DNA of 64,000 nucleotides, from the NCBI GenBank assembly GCA_964476135.1, contig CAYYYG010000001.1, forward strand, positions 1-64,000, given 5' to 3'. Every line of letters starts with the position of its first letter. Positions within the stretch are counted from its first letter, which is position 1. Shown here one piece after another: positions 17,019-26,700 of this stretch. The position numbers and the translations under genes were made by a program. The notes beneath the pieces are model-generated. The model saw nothing but the letters and a program-made list of their open reading frames with translations, was not told the origin of the DNA and ran no database searches. Source of the stretch: CAYYYG01 sp964476135. GTDB taxonomy: Bacteria > Patescibacteriota > Microgenomatia > UBA1406 > GWC2-37-13.

Positions 17019-17291
17019 ATGAATAAATTTTCGAATCTTGTTTCCCTACTCTCCACTATAACCGACGAGAAAACCATGTCAGATTTCCTAAAAAACATTC
17101 TCACGCCCAAGGAAATAAAAGAGATACCCAACCGCCTGGAAATAATCAGACAACTGAAAAACAATGTTCCCCAACAAAAAATCGCAAAAAAACTCCGTGT
17201 GGGCATAGCAACCGTAACCCGCGGATCGAAGATAGTTAAGGAAGAAAAACTGCCGGATTTCATCTGGCAAAATTTACGGGCTAGAGGTTAA
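17019..17291 (+). CDS. TrpR/YerC-family transcriptional repressor
   Basis: A 90-residue helical protein matching the Trp-repressor superfamily (TrpR/YerC-YecD). It has FLKNILTPKEIKEIPNRLEIIRQLKNNVPQQKIAKKLRVGIATVTRGSKI spread over residues about 24-74, with the helix-turn-helix at QQKIAKKLRVGIATVTRGSKI. It should bind DNA as a dimer; whether tryptophan is the co-repressor is not shown, and no trp genes are in the window. The perfect palindrome over its promoter supports autorepression. A terminator follows 22 nt after the stop codon. The mRNA is predicted to be leaderless. Confidence 0.82.
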   Translation: MNKFSNLVSLLSTITDEKTMSDFLKNILTPKEIKEIPNRLEIIRQLKNNVPQQKIAKKLRVGIATVTRGSKIVKEEKLPDFIWQNLRARG

Positions 17292-17313
17292 GCAAACACA
17301 CTTAAACACCTGA

Positions 17314-17343
17314 GCCCCGCAAATATAAGCGGGGCTTTTTTTT
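17314..17343 (+). terminator. Intrinsic terminator after the TrpR-like gene
   Basis: GCCCCGC (17314-17320) and GCGGGGC (17329-17335) form a 7-bp stem with an 8-base loop, followed by eight T. The next start codon lies only 4 nt beyond the T tract, leaving no room for a promoter between them. Confidence 0.88.
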
Positions 17344-17347
17344 ATAT

Positions 17348-18739
17348 ATGAGCACATGCATTATCGGAGCTGGTCTATCCGGACTGACAGCAGCTGTAAA
17401 TCTGAAACTCGCCTATCCGGAGGCGCCGGTAGCCGTAATCGAAAAACCGGCGCCTCAGTCTAATACGCAGATCGCCGGTCAGCGGCTAAGAATGAGAGGA
17501 GTCGGCTCCGATAAAATTGATCCCGAAGAGTTAGCTTCACTTCTTAATCGAAAAGGCTCACCTTCCGACGAAATGCGTTTGTTCGGCTGGATGGCGGTTG
17601 AGGAGATAAATTTCTGGCAAAATTATGTCAGTGAAAAATACGGCTCGATTCCAGCTGAGGATCGGAAAGAGTGGTTTGGACCGCAGTGGGGCGGCGGGCG
17701 CGGCATACACGTATTGCGGTTCCTGCATAATGTCGCCGAGGAGGTTGGGGTGGATTTTTACTCGGGCGAAGTGAACAAAATATTAAGAAATAATCAGTAT
17801 ATCGAAGGTGTTTCTGTCACCGGCGCGGATGGAAGGACACGTCATCTATCTACGGAAAATTACATCCTGGCAAACGGAAGCATCGGCGGATCGATGTATG
17901 AATCAACCAACAAAAAAATCACTCACAGCTCGCAGGAGTTGGCATACGAAGCGGGGCTTGATCTCACTGGCGGCACGATTCAGATGCTGCACCCCTTCGG
18001 ACGGGCAAAGAGTGACGGTACGGCCTTGGTCGGCTGTTACGGCACAGATGATTTGTCTACGGCTACGGTAATTTTCAACGACGACGGACACATAGACTAT
18101 GAAACTACCGAGCTGTTACGCGGACACCGAGCACATGATTATTTTAAGGACATTACCCGCCGTTTTTACGACCACGGTTCGGTCGTAACGCTCGATTTCC
18201 CCGACAGAGCTCCCGAAACAGCGCGCGTCTCCCATCACTACAGTCATTTGGGAATAGTCACGAAAGACGGCGTAACTGTTTCGGGGGTAAACAATCTGTA
18301 CGCGGTCGGAGACGCCTCAAATCTGAACTACTGGACACGCCACACTCCCCGCTTACCCGGATTTGCCTTTACGAAATCTTTGGTTGATGCTCGACTGGTG
18401 TCTGAAAAAATCACACCCTCAACATCAAGAATCGATATAGTTGCCGGGGATGAGGGTGGGTCATTCGGAAAAAATGACGAATCCAAAGAAATAAGAGCAA
18501 TAAATACGACGCGTATGATGGCGGCCGAATTTGACGAGCTGAATGATGCCGGACACCGGGAATGGAAAGAAGCAATAATTAGCCTCGGGAAAGATTCGGC
18601 GATTGCCGATATTAGTATTGCCGTTGCCGAAGCTTACAGACGAAAAAAATTAGGCATTTTAGAGCCGATAACTATCAATAAAGAAATAACGGGAGAAATA
18701 AAAAAAGAGGGTGGTCTTCCGCTTCAGGCACGAAGATAA
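17348..18739 (+). CDS. FAD-dependent oxidoreductase, fumarate reductase/aspartate oxidase-like
   Basis: A 463-residue flavoprotein with an N-terminal dinucleotide-binding loop (IIGAGLSGLTAAVNL), a mid-domain YILANGSIGGS and a C-terminal FAD motif VNNLYAVGDASNLNYW. The architecture resembles FAD_binding_2 enzymes (succinate dehydrogenase/fumarate reductase flavoprotein, L-aspartate oxidase), with a helical C-terminal domain. No iron-sulphur or membrane partner is nearby, so a soluble enzyme is likely; the substrate is unknown. The ATG lies directly after a terminator T tract with no Shine-Dalgarno sequence, so expression may depend on read-through or on a promoter overlapping the hairpin. Confidence 0.75.
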   Translation: MSTCIIGAGLSGLTAAVNLKLAYPEAPVAVIEKPAPQSNTQIAGQRLRMRGVGSDKIDPEELASLLNRKGSPSDEMRLFGWMAVEEINFWQNYVSEKYGSIPAEDRKEWFGPQWGGGRGIHVLRFLHNVAEEVGVDFYSGEVNKILRNNQYIEGVSVTGADGRTRHLSTENYILANGSIGGSMYESTNKKITHSSQELAYEAGLDLTGGTIQMLHPFGRAKSDGTALVGCYGTDDLSTATVIFNDDGHIDYETTELLRGHRAHDYFKDITRRFYDHGSVVTLDFPDRAPETARVSHHYSHLGIVTKDGVTVSGVNNLYAVGDASNLNYWTRHTPRLPGFAFTKSLVDARLVSEKITPSTSRIDIVAGDEGGSFGKNDESKEIRAINTTRMMAAEFDELNDAGHREWKEAIISLGKDSAIADISIAVAEAYRRKKLGILEPITINKEITGEIKKEGGLPLQARR

Positions 18740-19120
18740 TCAGTTCGGCCCGTTTTTTCCAAATCTATACACCTTTACCAATGAAATCCCCAGTTGTGCC
18801 AGCTTCTGCCCCATGCCGGCAAAAAACCAAAGAAAAAACAAATGGACGGTGAGATTTAACGGATCGTTGATCATGTCCGAAGAAAAAAGCTGCTGGCTCA
18901 AAACCGCACTCTGTCCACGAAGTTCTTCCGGCATGCCCGCACTTAAAGCTTTTCCAAGATCCAGGCTTACGCCGTCAAATGAAAAAAACCGTGCTGGCTC
19001 CGCAGTCCCCTTAAATAATCCGTATCCGTTTAAGAGACAGACGAGTATGACGGTAACTCCTATCGCAATTAATACATATCCTAAAATGTGATTGGTTTTC
19101 TCGACGGTTGTTTCTTCCAT
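18740..19120 (-). CDS. Small membrane protein, unknown
   Basis: A 126-residue protein with two hydrophobic helices (HILGYVLIAIGVTVILVCLL near the N-terminus and LTVHLFFLWFFAGMGQKLAQLGI near the C-terminus) around an extracytoplasmic loop of about 55 residues. No recognised domain. TATAAA (19127-19132) ends 6 nt before the ATG. It is divergent from hflX, and its stop abuts that of the flavoprotein gene. Confidence 0.65.
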   Translation of the reverse strand: MEETTVEKTNHILGYVLIAIGVTVILVCLLNGYGLFKGTAEPARFFSFDGVSLDLGKALSAGMPEELRGQSAVLSQQLFSSDMINDPLNLTVHLFFLWFFAGMGQKLAQLGISLVKVYRFGKNGPN

Positions 19121-19156
19121 AACTACTTTATATCACATAAACGGTATAATACCCAC

Positions 19157-20269
19157 ATGAAGCAGGTAGCCCTTATCGATCTTGCAAAACCACATAGTCA
19201 TATTTCCGAAGTAAAAAAAGATCTCGACGAGCTCCAATCTCTTGTTGCGGCATATGGGGGAATAGATGTGGTTCATGTTATACAGCACCGAACCCACCCC
19301 GATAAAAACACCTTCATCGGATCAGGAAAAGTGGTGGAGCTTGAAGGAATAGTATCATCAAAAAAAATCGATATTGTAATAATCAACGCCATAGTAAACC
19401 CTACCCAAATCTTTCACCTTACAAAGGCACTGTGGTCGGCTAATCCGCTAATCCAGGTGTGGGATAGAATCGATTTAATCTTAAATATATTCGACAAACA
19501 CGCAAATACCGCCGAGGCAAAACTACAGATAGAAATCGCTCGCATTCATCACATGGGACCAAGAATGTACGGGCTTGGAGGAACCGTTTTATCACGCCAA
19601 GGTGGTGGCATTGGTACACGAGGACTAGGTGAGACCAATGTAGAACTAATGAAGCGTCATTGGCGAAACCAGTTAAAAAAGAAGCAGGATCAACTGAATA
19701 AAGTTGAGAAAATGAGAGAGCGTCAGATCCAGAATCGCAGCAATTCGGGTATACCCTCGGTATCAATAATCGGCTACACAAATGCCGGAAAGACCTCACT
19801 TTTTAATGTTTTGTCGAATAAAAACAAACTCGTAAGAGACGCCCCTTTTGCCACACTTGATAGCGTTTCAGCAAAAACCTACCTCCATCAGGCAAACAAA
19901 TCTATATTTGTCTCCGACACGATTGGCTTTATCCGCGATCTTCCTCCGGAACTAATTGACACCTTCAAATCAACGCTTTTTGAATCACTTTTTTGCGATC
20001 TAATATTACACGTGGTCGACATTACTGATCGCAAGGTTGAAGAAAAAATCAATACTGTTCGTACGATTATCAAGTCTCTCGGAATTAAAAATAGGCCAGA
20101 AATTATCGTTTTTAACAAAATAGACAGCTATGACCACAGTCACCATCTCCCAATTCCGTTTCTTAAAAGAAAATACAGACAAAACATGCCTATATTCTTA
20201 TCTGTCAAAACTTCAAAAAACACCGATCTTCTAAAAAGTACTCTCGCTCAACTTCTGTTCCATAACTGA
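19157..20269 (+). CDS. hflX: GTPase HflX
   Basis: A ribosome-associated GTPase that splits or rescues stalled 70S ribosomes. The N-terminal HflX domain shows HRTHPDKNTFIGSGKVVEL and the glycine-rich GPRMYGLGGTVLSRQGGGIGTRGLGE. The G domain has Walker A GYTNAGKTSLF, G3 DTIGF and G4 NKID. The start is ATG 19157, giving 370 residues; a perfect TATAAT (19145-19150) ends 6 nt before it, so the mRNA should be leaderless. It lies directly upstream of the dnaA promoter. Confidence 0.94.
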   Translation: MKQVALIDLAKPHSHISEVKKDLDELQSLVAAYGGIDVVHVIQHRTHPDKNTFIGSGKVVELEGIVSSKKIDIVIINAIVNPTQIFHLTKALWSANPLIQVWDRIDLILNIFDKHANTAEAKLQIEIARIHHMGPRMYGLGGTVLSRQGGGIGTRGLGETNVELMKRHWRNQLKKKQDQLNKVEKMRERQIQNRSNSGIPSVSIIGYTNAGKTSLFNVLSNKNKLVRDAPFATLDSVSAKTYLHQANKSIFVSDTIGFIRDLPPELIDTFKSTLFESLFCDLILHVVDITDRKVEEKINTVRTIIKSLGIKNRPEIIVFNKIDSYDHSHHLPIPFLKRKYRQNMPIFLSVKTSKNTDLLKSTLAQLLFHN

Positions 20270-20293
20270 CACATTTAGCACCGTTTAATACTC

Positions 20294-20342
20294 TTGTATT
20301 GGTATGTGAAAATGTTTATTATTTGTGGATAACTTATCCACA
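20294..20342 (+). promoter_or_regulatory. dnaA promoter with paired inverted DnaA boxes
   Basis: TTGTAT (20294-20299), a 17-bp spacer and TATTAT (20317-20322) form the promoter. Just downstream are two perfect DnaA boxes in opposite orientation, TGTGGATAA (20324-20332) and TTATCCACA (20334-20342), separated by one base. They overlap the predicted transcription start, which suggests autorepression by DnaA and possibly an origin role. Confidence 0.82.
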
Positions 20343-20361
20343 AATTATTCACTATTAAATA

Positions 20362-21687
20362 ATGAAAGTTTCGGACTGGCACAACCTTCTAAACAAAATC
20401 ACGTCCGACAATAAAAATAATTTATTAGTGTCGGTTCTTCGCCAAACCAAACCGCAAAGCGCAACCGACACCGAAATAATCCTCGAATGTGAAAATCAAG
20501 GCGTAGAAATATTCCTCAGAAAAAGATCCGCCGACATTGATGCGACCATTTCCAAATATTTAGGAAAAAATACCAGTTTAGTATTTGTTCAAAAGCAGAA
20601 AAAAGAATCAGAGCCACCTGTTCCCCTGCTGCAGTACACCCCAACAAGCGAAGATTATATAAGAAAGGCCGGTCTAAATCCAAAACATAAATTTGACAAT
20701 TTCGCCGTATTCTCAACCAACCAAATAGCTTACGCAGCCGCCCAGGCAATCGCTCAAAATCCCGGAACCGCATATAATCCGTTTTTTATCTGGGGTGGTG
20801 TGGGAGTCGGAAAAACCCATCTGGCACAGTCAATAGCCAGAGTTGTCATCGAAGCCGATCACGATAAAAAAATATATTTCTGTCCCGGGGATCAGTTCAC
20901 CAATGAACTGGTTGAGGCAATAAGAGAAAAGTCTACCCCCAGATTCAGAAGAAAATATCGGGATCTTGACTTTCTGATAATTGATGATGTTCAGTTTATC
21001 GCAGGAAAAGTAAGCGTTCAGGAAGAGCTCTTTCACACTTTCAACGCCATCGTCTCAAGAAACGGACAAATAATTCTCACCTCCGATAAACCTCCATTCG
21101 AAATAAAAAGTATCGAGGATCGTTTAAGGTCACGCTTCTCAGGCGGACTAATAGTAGACATCCAGCCGCCGGACTTTGAACTGCGCACCGCTATTCTACT
21201 TATCAAAGCCAAAGAAAAAAACCTTACTCTTGATATTGAGGCAGCTAAGGTAATTGCCGAACAAATTGTCGACACACGTGCCCTCGAAGGCTGTCTACTC
21301 TCAATAGGTGCCAAGATTTGGGGTAAGAAGGACCGTATAGACCTTGAAGTAGTTGCTGATTATTTCTCCGACCAAAAAACACCGGAAAGAAACGTAAAAA
21401 AAATACAGCCGGCAGATGTTATAAGAGCTGTTGCCAACTACTACGATGTTAAAGCCTCCCACATACGGGGATCGGAAAGGACAGAGAATTTAGCAATGGC
21501 AAGACAAATAACCATGTATCTGCTTCGGGAAGAAATCCGCTTAAAACTGGAAGAAATTGCTTTCATATTAAAAAAGAAGGATCACACCACCGTAATCCAT
21601 GGAGTAAACAAAATCAAAGCCACCCTCATGAAAGACGTCGATCTTAAAAAACAGATCGATACCATCATCCAAACCCTTAGACAATAA
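20362..21687 (+). CDS. dnaA: Chromosomal replication initiator protein DnaA
   Basis: A 441-residue AAA+ initiator. Domain III has Walker A WGGVGVGKTHLAQS, Walker B LIIDDVQFI and sensor/arginine-finger segments (ILTSDKPP, RLRSRFSGGL). Domain IV has the box-recognition helix-turn-helix RGSERTENLAMARQITMYLLRE and KKKDHTTVIHG, where most bacteria have GGRDHTTV. Domains I-II (about residues 1-100) are short and divergent. There is no Shine-Dalgarno sequence. DnaA boxes lie in its promoter and origin-like elements precede dnaN. Confidence 0.97.
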   Translation: MKVSDWHNLLNKITSDNKNNLLVSVLRQTKPQSATDTEIILECENQGVEIFLRKRSADIDATISKYLGKNTSLVFVQKQKKESEPPVPLLQYTPTSEDYIRKAGLNPKHKFDNFAVFSTNQIAYAAAQAIAQNPGTAYNPFFIWGGVGVGKTHLAQSIARVVIEADHDKKIYFCPGDQFTNELVEAIREKSTPRFRRKYRDLDFLIIDDVQFIAGKVSVQEELFHTFNAIVSRNGQIILTSDKPPFEIKSIEDRLRSRFSGGLIVDIQPPDFELRTAILLIKAKEKNLTLDIEAAKVIAEQIVDTRALEGCLLSIGAKIWGKKDRIDLEVVADYFSDQKTPERNVKKIQPADVIRAVANYYDVKASHIRGSERTENLAMARQITMYLLREEIRLKLEEIAFILKKKDHTTVIHGVNKIKATLMKDVDLKKQIDTIIQTLRQ

Positions 21688-21798
21688 ACATTATACCCAC
21701 AGAATATAAACATCAAAATTACACGATTCTGTGCTTCTTGAAAATCCGCGCGTTATCTTATACACTTATACCCACACCCTACTACTACTAACGTATAT
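21688..21798. other. Candidate replication origin (oriC) between dnaA and dnaN
   Basis: This 111-bp interval contains the 11-mer TTATACCCACA twice in the same orientation (21691-21701, 21766-21776); its last nine bases match seven of nine positions of the DnaA box. Three bases after the second copy lies CTACTACTACTAA (21779-21791), whose complement read 3'-5' is four GAT repeats, the DnaA-trio motif described for origin unwinding in Bacillus subtilis. A probable dnaN promoter (TTGAAA 21738-21743, 17-bp spacer, TACACT 21761-21766) overlaps. Origin function is inferred. Confidence 0.6.
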
Positions 21799-22896
21799 AT
21801 GAAAATAAACATAGACAAAGATCTTCTAGTAACAAAACTTCAATTGTCGTCTAAATTCACATCTTCCCGTTTGGTGTCTTCAACGGTGCTTCAAGGAGTA
21901 TTGATAGAAGGTACGACAGAAGCGATTCATTTTTACTCGACAAACCTGAGCGCCTACTTTCATACGCAAGTCGACCATAAGCATGAGGGTACTTTCAAGC
22001 TTGTTGTGGAACCAAAAAAAATACTGGAGTTTCTGCATTTTTTCAAACCAGGCGATTTGCAGCTTGTTATAAAAGAAAATGAAATTCAGATATCTCAGGG
22101 GAGAACGAGAGGGGCATTCCCGATTATTATCGCCGAAGATTACCCTCCATTTCCAAAAATGGAGGGAGATGATCAGGGTATTGATTCTAAGTTTTTCGAA
22201 CAGCAACTGCCGCTTGTCGTCTTTTCAGCATCGGTAGACGATTCGCGCCCGGCATTAACCGGTGTAAACGTGGTTAAGTCGGACGATTCATTGGTTCTTG
22301 TTTCTACGGACGGATTCAGGCTTTCTCTTGTCAAGATTAAGGGAAATATTTCTCTCCCTTCCGTTATAATTCCAGCCAGCTTCTTGGTCGAGATTTCGAG
22401 GAGCGTTCGTTCGGGAGAGTTAGTTAAATTTTCATATTCGTCTGAAGAAAAGGCAGTCAGATTTAAAACGAAAGACGGTGATTTTATATCTCGGCTTATC
22501 GAGGGTGATTTTCCTCCGTTTGAAAGAATTATTCAGAATGAAAGCTCGACCACCGTAACGATTGACAGGGAGGGTTTTTTGCGTGGTATAAGACTGATTT
22601 CTGTGTTTGCGCGCGATTATTCACATATTGTCGTATGTGAGTTCCGTAAAGATGGACTGCATATGCGTCCGAAAAAAGAAGCCAGCGGCGAGAACGAAAC
22701 ATTCCAGGAGATTGAGATCAAGGGCGAGGATCAGGTTGTGGCATTTAACTATAAATTTATCCAGGATTTTCTTAATTCGGTAAAAAGTAAAACAATAAAG
22801 ATTGAAATCCTGAGACCGGAAGCGCCCGTAACATTCAAACTTTCAGATCAGGAAGAATTTCTGCATATCATAATGCCTGTCAGGCTCCAGGAATAA
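21799..22896 (+). CDS. dnaN: DNA polymerase III subunit beta (sliding clamp)
   Basis: A 365-residue clamp with three repeated domains; recognisable segments are LVVEPKKILEFLHFFKPGDLQLVIKENEIQI, LVLVSTDGFRLSLVKI (the TDGxRL motif) and the C-terminal FLHIIMPVRLQE, which ends in the usual P-x-R/M-L. It rings DNA and tethers the replicase. It follows dnaA in the classical order and is separated from it by the origin-like region. The convergent pseudopilin gene ends 16 nt downstream. Confidence 0.96.
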   Translation: MKINIDKDLLVTKLQLSSKFTSSRLVSSTVLQGVLIEGTTEAIHFYSTNLSAYFHTQVDHKHEGTFKLVVEPKKILEFLHFFKPGDLQLVIKENEIQISQGRTRGAFPIIIAEDYPPFPKMEGDDQGIDSKFFEQQLPLVVFSASVDDSRPALTGVNVVKSDDSLVLVSTDGFRLSLVKIKGNISLPSVIIPASFLVEISRSVRSGELVKFSYSSEEKAVRFKTKDGDFISRLIEGDFPPFERIIQNESSTTVTIDREGFLRGIRLISVFARDYSHIVVCEFRKDGLHMRPKKEASGENETFQEIEIKGEDQVVAFNYKFIQDFLNSVKSKTIKIEILRPEAPVTFKLSDQEEFLHIIMPVRLQE

Positions 22897-22912
22897 TTAT
22901 ACTTACTTCATG

Positions 22913-23749
22913 TTACATCGCAGTCACGAAGAACTCAGCCGGTATTTGAGGCAGGGATTGAAATAATTGTATTTTTTTGGTTACTCCGGTCTGTGAAACG
23001 GCTTCTGAGGTAATAAATTTTCCTTGAGGTCGAAGCGGGCTGCTTCCCAATATTGCGATTTTACTTCTATTGCCAAGGATCCGGACCAAAAGTATCTTAA
23101 CGTTAGCCGGCATGGCAATTGCGTTAGTTTTACAGTTGAAGTTTGTGCCTCCGATGACAGCGCCCGCACCGTTTCTTATGTTGTTTACTCCGGTGCCGGC
23201 CGGAGAAGTAAGTATTCCTCCGGAATCGGAGATGTATTTATTTATCGTATATGGACCATTACCAGAAATAACGGTTATTTCTAGGGCAATCGCTGAGCAG
23301 TTGCTTTCCGAACCGTAATAGGTCGTTATATTTCCCGCATAGGGACTGGAGAAAACGTTATCGACGTATCCCGACATATAGAAAGTGTACTGCTGGTCTT
23401 TCTGGACGAGCGGGCTGACAAAATTAGTTCCCGTATTTGTTGAAACTGTAACCGAACTGCTGTTAAGATCTATCCCTGAAAGATTGGACAACTGTAGATT
23501 ACTGTATAGATAATTACCACCACTAGCTATTCGGTCTCCGATCGCCTTTTCAATACCGGCCTCCGCAGCCGCCAAAGTTTTTTGTGACTCCTCCTCGAGC
23601 TTTGTAATCTGTGTTTCGGTGTTTGATTTGAAAGACACGGTCGTAATTACGGTTATGATTGTTGCAAGAAGCATGATGACTATCAAGAGTGCCTGACCTC
23701 CCTGTGTTTTTTTATCTGTTTTAATTTTAGTTATTCTTTGATTTTTCAT
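22913..23749 (-). CDS. Pseudopilin-like protein (PilX/GspK type N-terminus)
   Basis: A 278-residue protein with a positively charged N-terminus, the motif GGQALLIVIMLLATIITVITTV as a single membrane helix, and an amphipathic continuation ETQITKLEEESQKTLAAAEAGIEKA, as in PilX-like minor pilins. The usual Glu5 of major pilins is absent. The rest is an extracellular, Ser/Thr/Asn-rich domain. The GGQA start is shared with the protein at 62455-62850. It lies 8 nt after the large surface protein gene, so the two are probably assembled or exported together. Confidence 0.65.
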   Translation of the reverse strand: MKNQRITKIKTDKKTQGGQALLIVIMLLATIITVITTVSFKSNTETQITKLEEESQKTLAAAEAGIEKAIGDRIASGGNYLYSNLQLSNLSGIDLNSSSVTVSTNTGTNFVSPLVQKDQQYTFYMSGYVDNVFSSPYAGNITTYYGSESNCSAIALEITVISGNGPYTINKYISDSGGILTSPAGTGVNNIRNGAGAVIGGTNFNCKTNAIAMPANVKILLVRILGNRSKIAILGSSPLRPQGKFITSEAVSQTGVTKKIQLFQSLPQIPAEFFVTAM

Positions 23750-23757
23750 GCCGTATA

Positions 23758-26700
23758 TTATTGTAACTGCTTCCAGTCGTATGTTGCCGTGGATATATAG
23801 GGCAACAAATTAATGTATTGATCGATATCGAAGTTTACAAACAAACTCGGTTTTCTATTGTCAGTGCGCACGCGGGAGATGTTTACGGCATTTGTAGTGC
23901 TAGCCACATTACCGGTTATTTTTATCGGTTCATCACTTACGCCAAAATCGATAGTATTTCCGACAAATATGCCGCGCGCTTCATCGACCATCTGAGCACC
24001 GTCATAAAAATTGATTCTATCGGCGATAATTGCAGTTGATGAGGGTTGTGCTGGGTCGAATGTGTTAGTCGATAGTGAAACCGTGCCAGTCACGATTAAT
24101 GTGACGTTTTTACTGTTAAAGTGTGCAGCGTTATTTATCGACAGCGATCCGTTCCAGACGTTTATTTTATCGGTTGCGAGCTGATTAAGGTTTGTGATTA
24201 TTTGGTAACTCTTTCTTGTTTTTACATACTCGAGGAATCTTTGATTGTTGAATGGTGTGATCGGGAAATAATTGTTGGCGCTCCAGTTCTGTCCAGGTGG
24301 ATATGGTGGAGTTGACTTTCTAGAAACCAATCCGCTGCCAAGAGGCGGTGCAGCGGCGAAAATACCAGTACCGACGCCTCCGATCGATCCGGAGTTGTTG
24401 CCGATTATCAGGAAGTTTCCATCGTTATTATAATCATCACCGCTTGCGTCAAACAGTGTCGTGAATACAGGGAATGGTGTCGAGAGAGATCCATGTGAGA
24501 TCAGACTCGTGTTTTTGATTTTCATGAATGTTAGTCCGGGGTTTAGTGCGAAATAGATATTTTGATTAATGTTTGTATTGCTTCCTCCGTTTGTGTCGTA
24601 ATCCATATTCACCTGCGTGTTTGCGCTACAGGTTGTTGCTCCTGTCTGGAAACATGGGTTTGTGTACAGCTGTGGGTTGAAACCGTTTGAGATTATAGCA
24701 AATACCTGTGAGGGGACCGGGTCGTTGTTGACGTTATCGAGAGTTATCGAGCAATTATATGCGTTTGTTCTTGGTGGTGTGCCTGCTGTTGTTGTGCTGC
24801 AGGTTGAGCTTATCCCGGTAGCTGTTGTTGGATTAATGTTGAAACTGGTAGTGGTTCCGCCAATGCCAGTAAGCGTAAATTCATTGCCTGGACTTTGGTT
24901 ATCGAACTCGCCCAGTGAGCCGGTAATTATTCCGACAGGATATGCTCGTTTAATGAAAGTTATTTCTGTACAGTTGGCTAAATAGTTAACCGCACACACC
25001 TGTGCATAATAAGTAGTGTTGTTTCTAAGCACGCCATCCGCAAGCGTTGTTGTATAAGTTCGGGCTGTTGGTGGAATATTGTCGACGCTTATTATTCTTG
25101 ATGAAAAATCATCGTTATCATCTATATATATGCTAAAGCTAGTATTACCATTTCCGGCGCAGTTATGTCCCCAGGCGGTTCCACACCCCGGTGCTACTGA
25201 GGGGAAATTCCAATTAACCTTAACAAATCTTGTGTGAACGATTGCACCACCGTCGGGCTGTGTTACGGTTACTGCGGTCGGTCCTTGTGGTTGTGTGCTG
25301 GTACAACATGTTACCGGTCTTACTTCTCCGCATGCAAGACCGTTTCTACATGTTCCAGGGCAACAGGGACCACTACATGTGCATGATTGATTTGTGGTAG
25401 TTGTGCCGCAGGCAGATGGACAAGTAGTACCCGTACTCCCGGAGACGGTTTGTCGGCAGAAACCGCCTGCCGGACTACACGCGTTTGCACCCACTCCTGC
25501 AACTGCTACACACGAGGTTGCGGAACAGGCTGTATGGAAAGGAGTTGGTGTTCCAGTTGGTGCTGTGGCTACCGTTGGCGTGGGGGTTGGACCTCCAGTA
25601 GCGGACCTGACACATATATTGAAATGCGGACTATCTGCACCATAATCAAAAATCATTTGGTTAGCTATTCTATTGAGAGCATAAGGCGGCGACCAAACAT
25701 CATCTGCTCCCCATGGTAACTGAACGCCATTAATCGACCATCCGACTCCTTTCCCTTGAGGATCGTGATCATACATTAGAACAGTGTCCAATACAACATT
25801 TTGAGGAAACGTCACTGTTAATCCGGTGTTACTCCAAGCCAGTGGAACTCCGTTTCTATTTTCCACATCCCACTCAGGGGCCCATGGGGTTACAGCATCT
25901 GTAACTGTCCCACCGAGTGCGGTTGGTGAACCGATAGGTAACGGTCCGAGTTCTGAGAATAACAACTCGGTCCCTGCAGGACATGAGCCTGTAGGAGTTG
26001 ATACCGTTGTTGGTGTCGGCGCAGAGGGTACTGTAGGAGTCGGAGTACGTGTTGGGGTTGGGGTATTGGTAGGACCAGATGCGCCAGAAGCTGTCAAACA
26101 CGCCGCGTCAATTTTTGCCCAGTCATTACCGTTCGCATCAACCGAAACTCTAAGTTTCGTTGCGTTAGAAGGTGCCGGATCCATGGTTAAAGTGTATGGA
26201 CCGCCAAAAAATGGGCTAGTTGTAGTAACTGTTTTTGTTATTGTGTGGCTTTTTCTGGTTCCCGGAATAACATTATTAGAACTATTTAGGTACTCCATAT
26301 ATATTAATTGTGTTCCGGCATTATGGGATGCGGAGTAAAATCTCATGCTGTAAGTTTTACCGGCAGTAACATTTATATCCTGATACATAGGAGAGCCATC
26401 ACTGCTTAGATTATATCCGTAATTAATGTTGTCTGGAGGAATAACCCAAGACGTATTTTTAGCATGCGCACTCCCGTTCCAACCGCTCGGTACACCTCCA
26501 CTGACAACTTCAAAACTATAATTATTTAATAATCCACCCGAACAGGAAGATGTAAGCGGGGTGGGTGCTCCCCCGCCACAAGTGTTTGAGCTCACAGTCG
26601 TTGTATAGTCAAATTGCGCTGTTCTGGGATTGATATTGATTACAGTTTGGTCGGTGCAGGCATTACTGCTGTTAGTTACCGGTTCCGCCCTAAGTATGGT

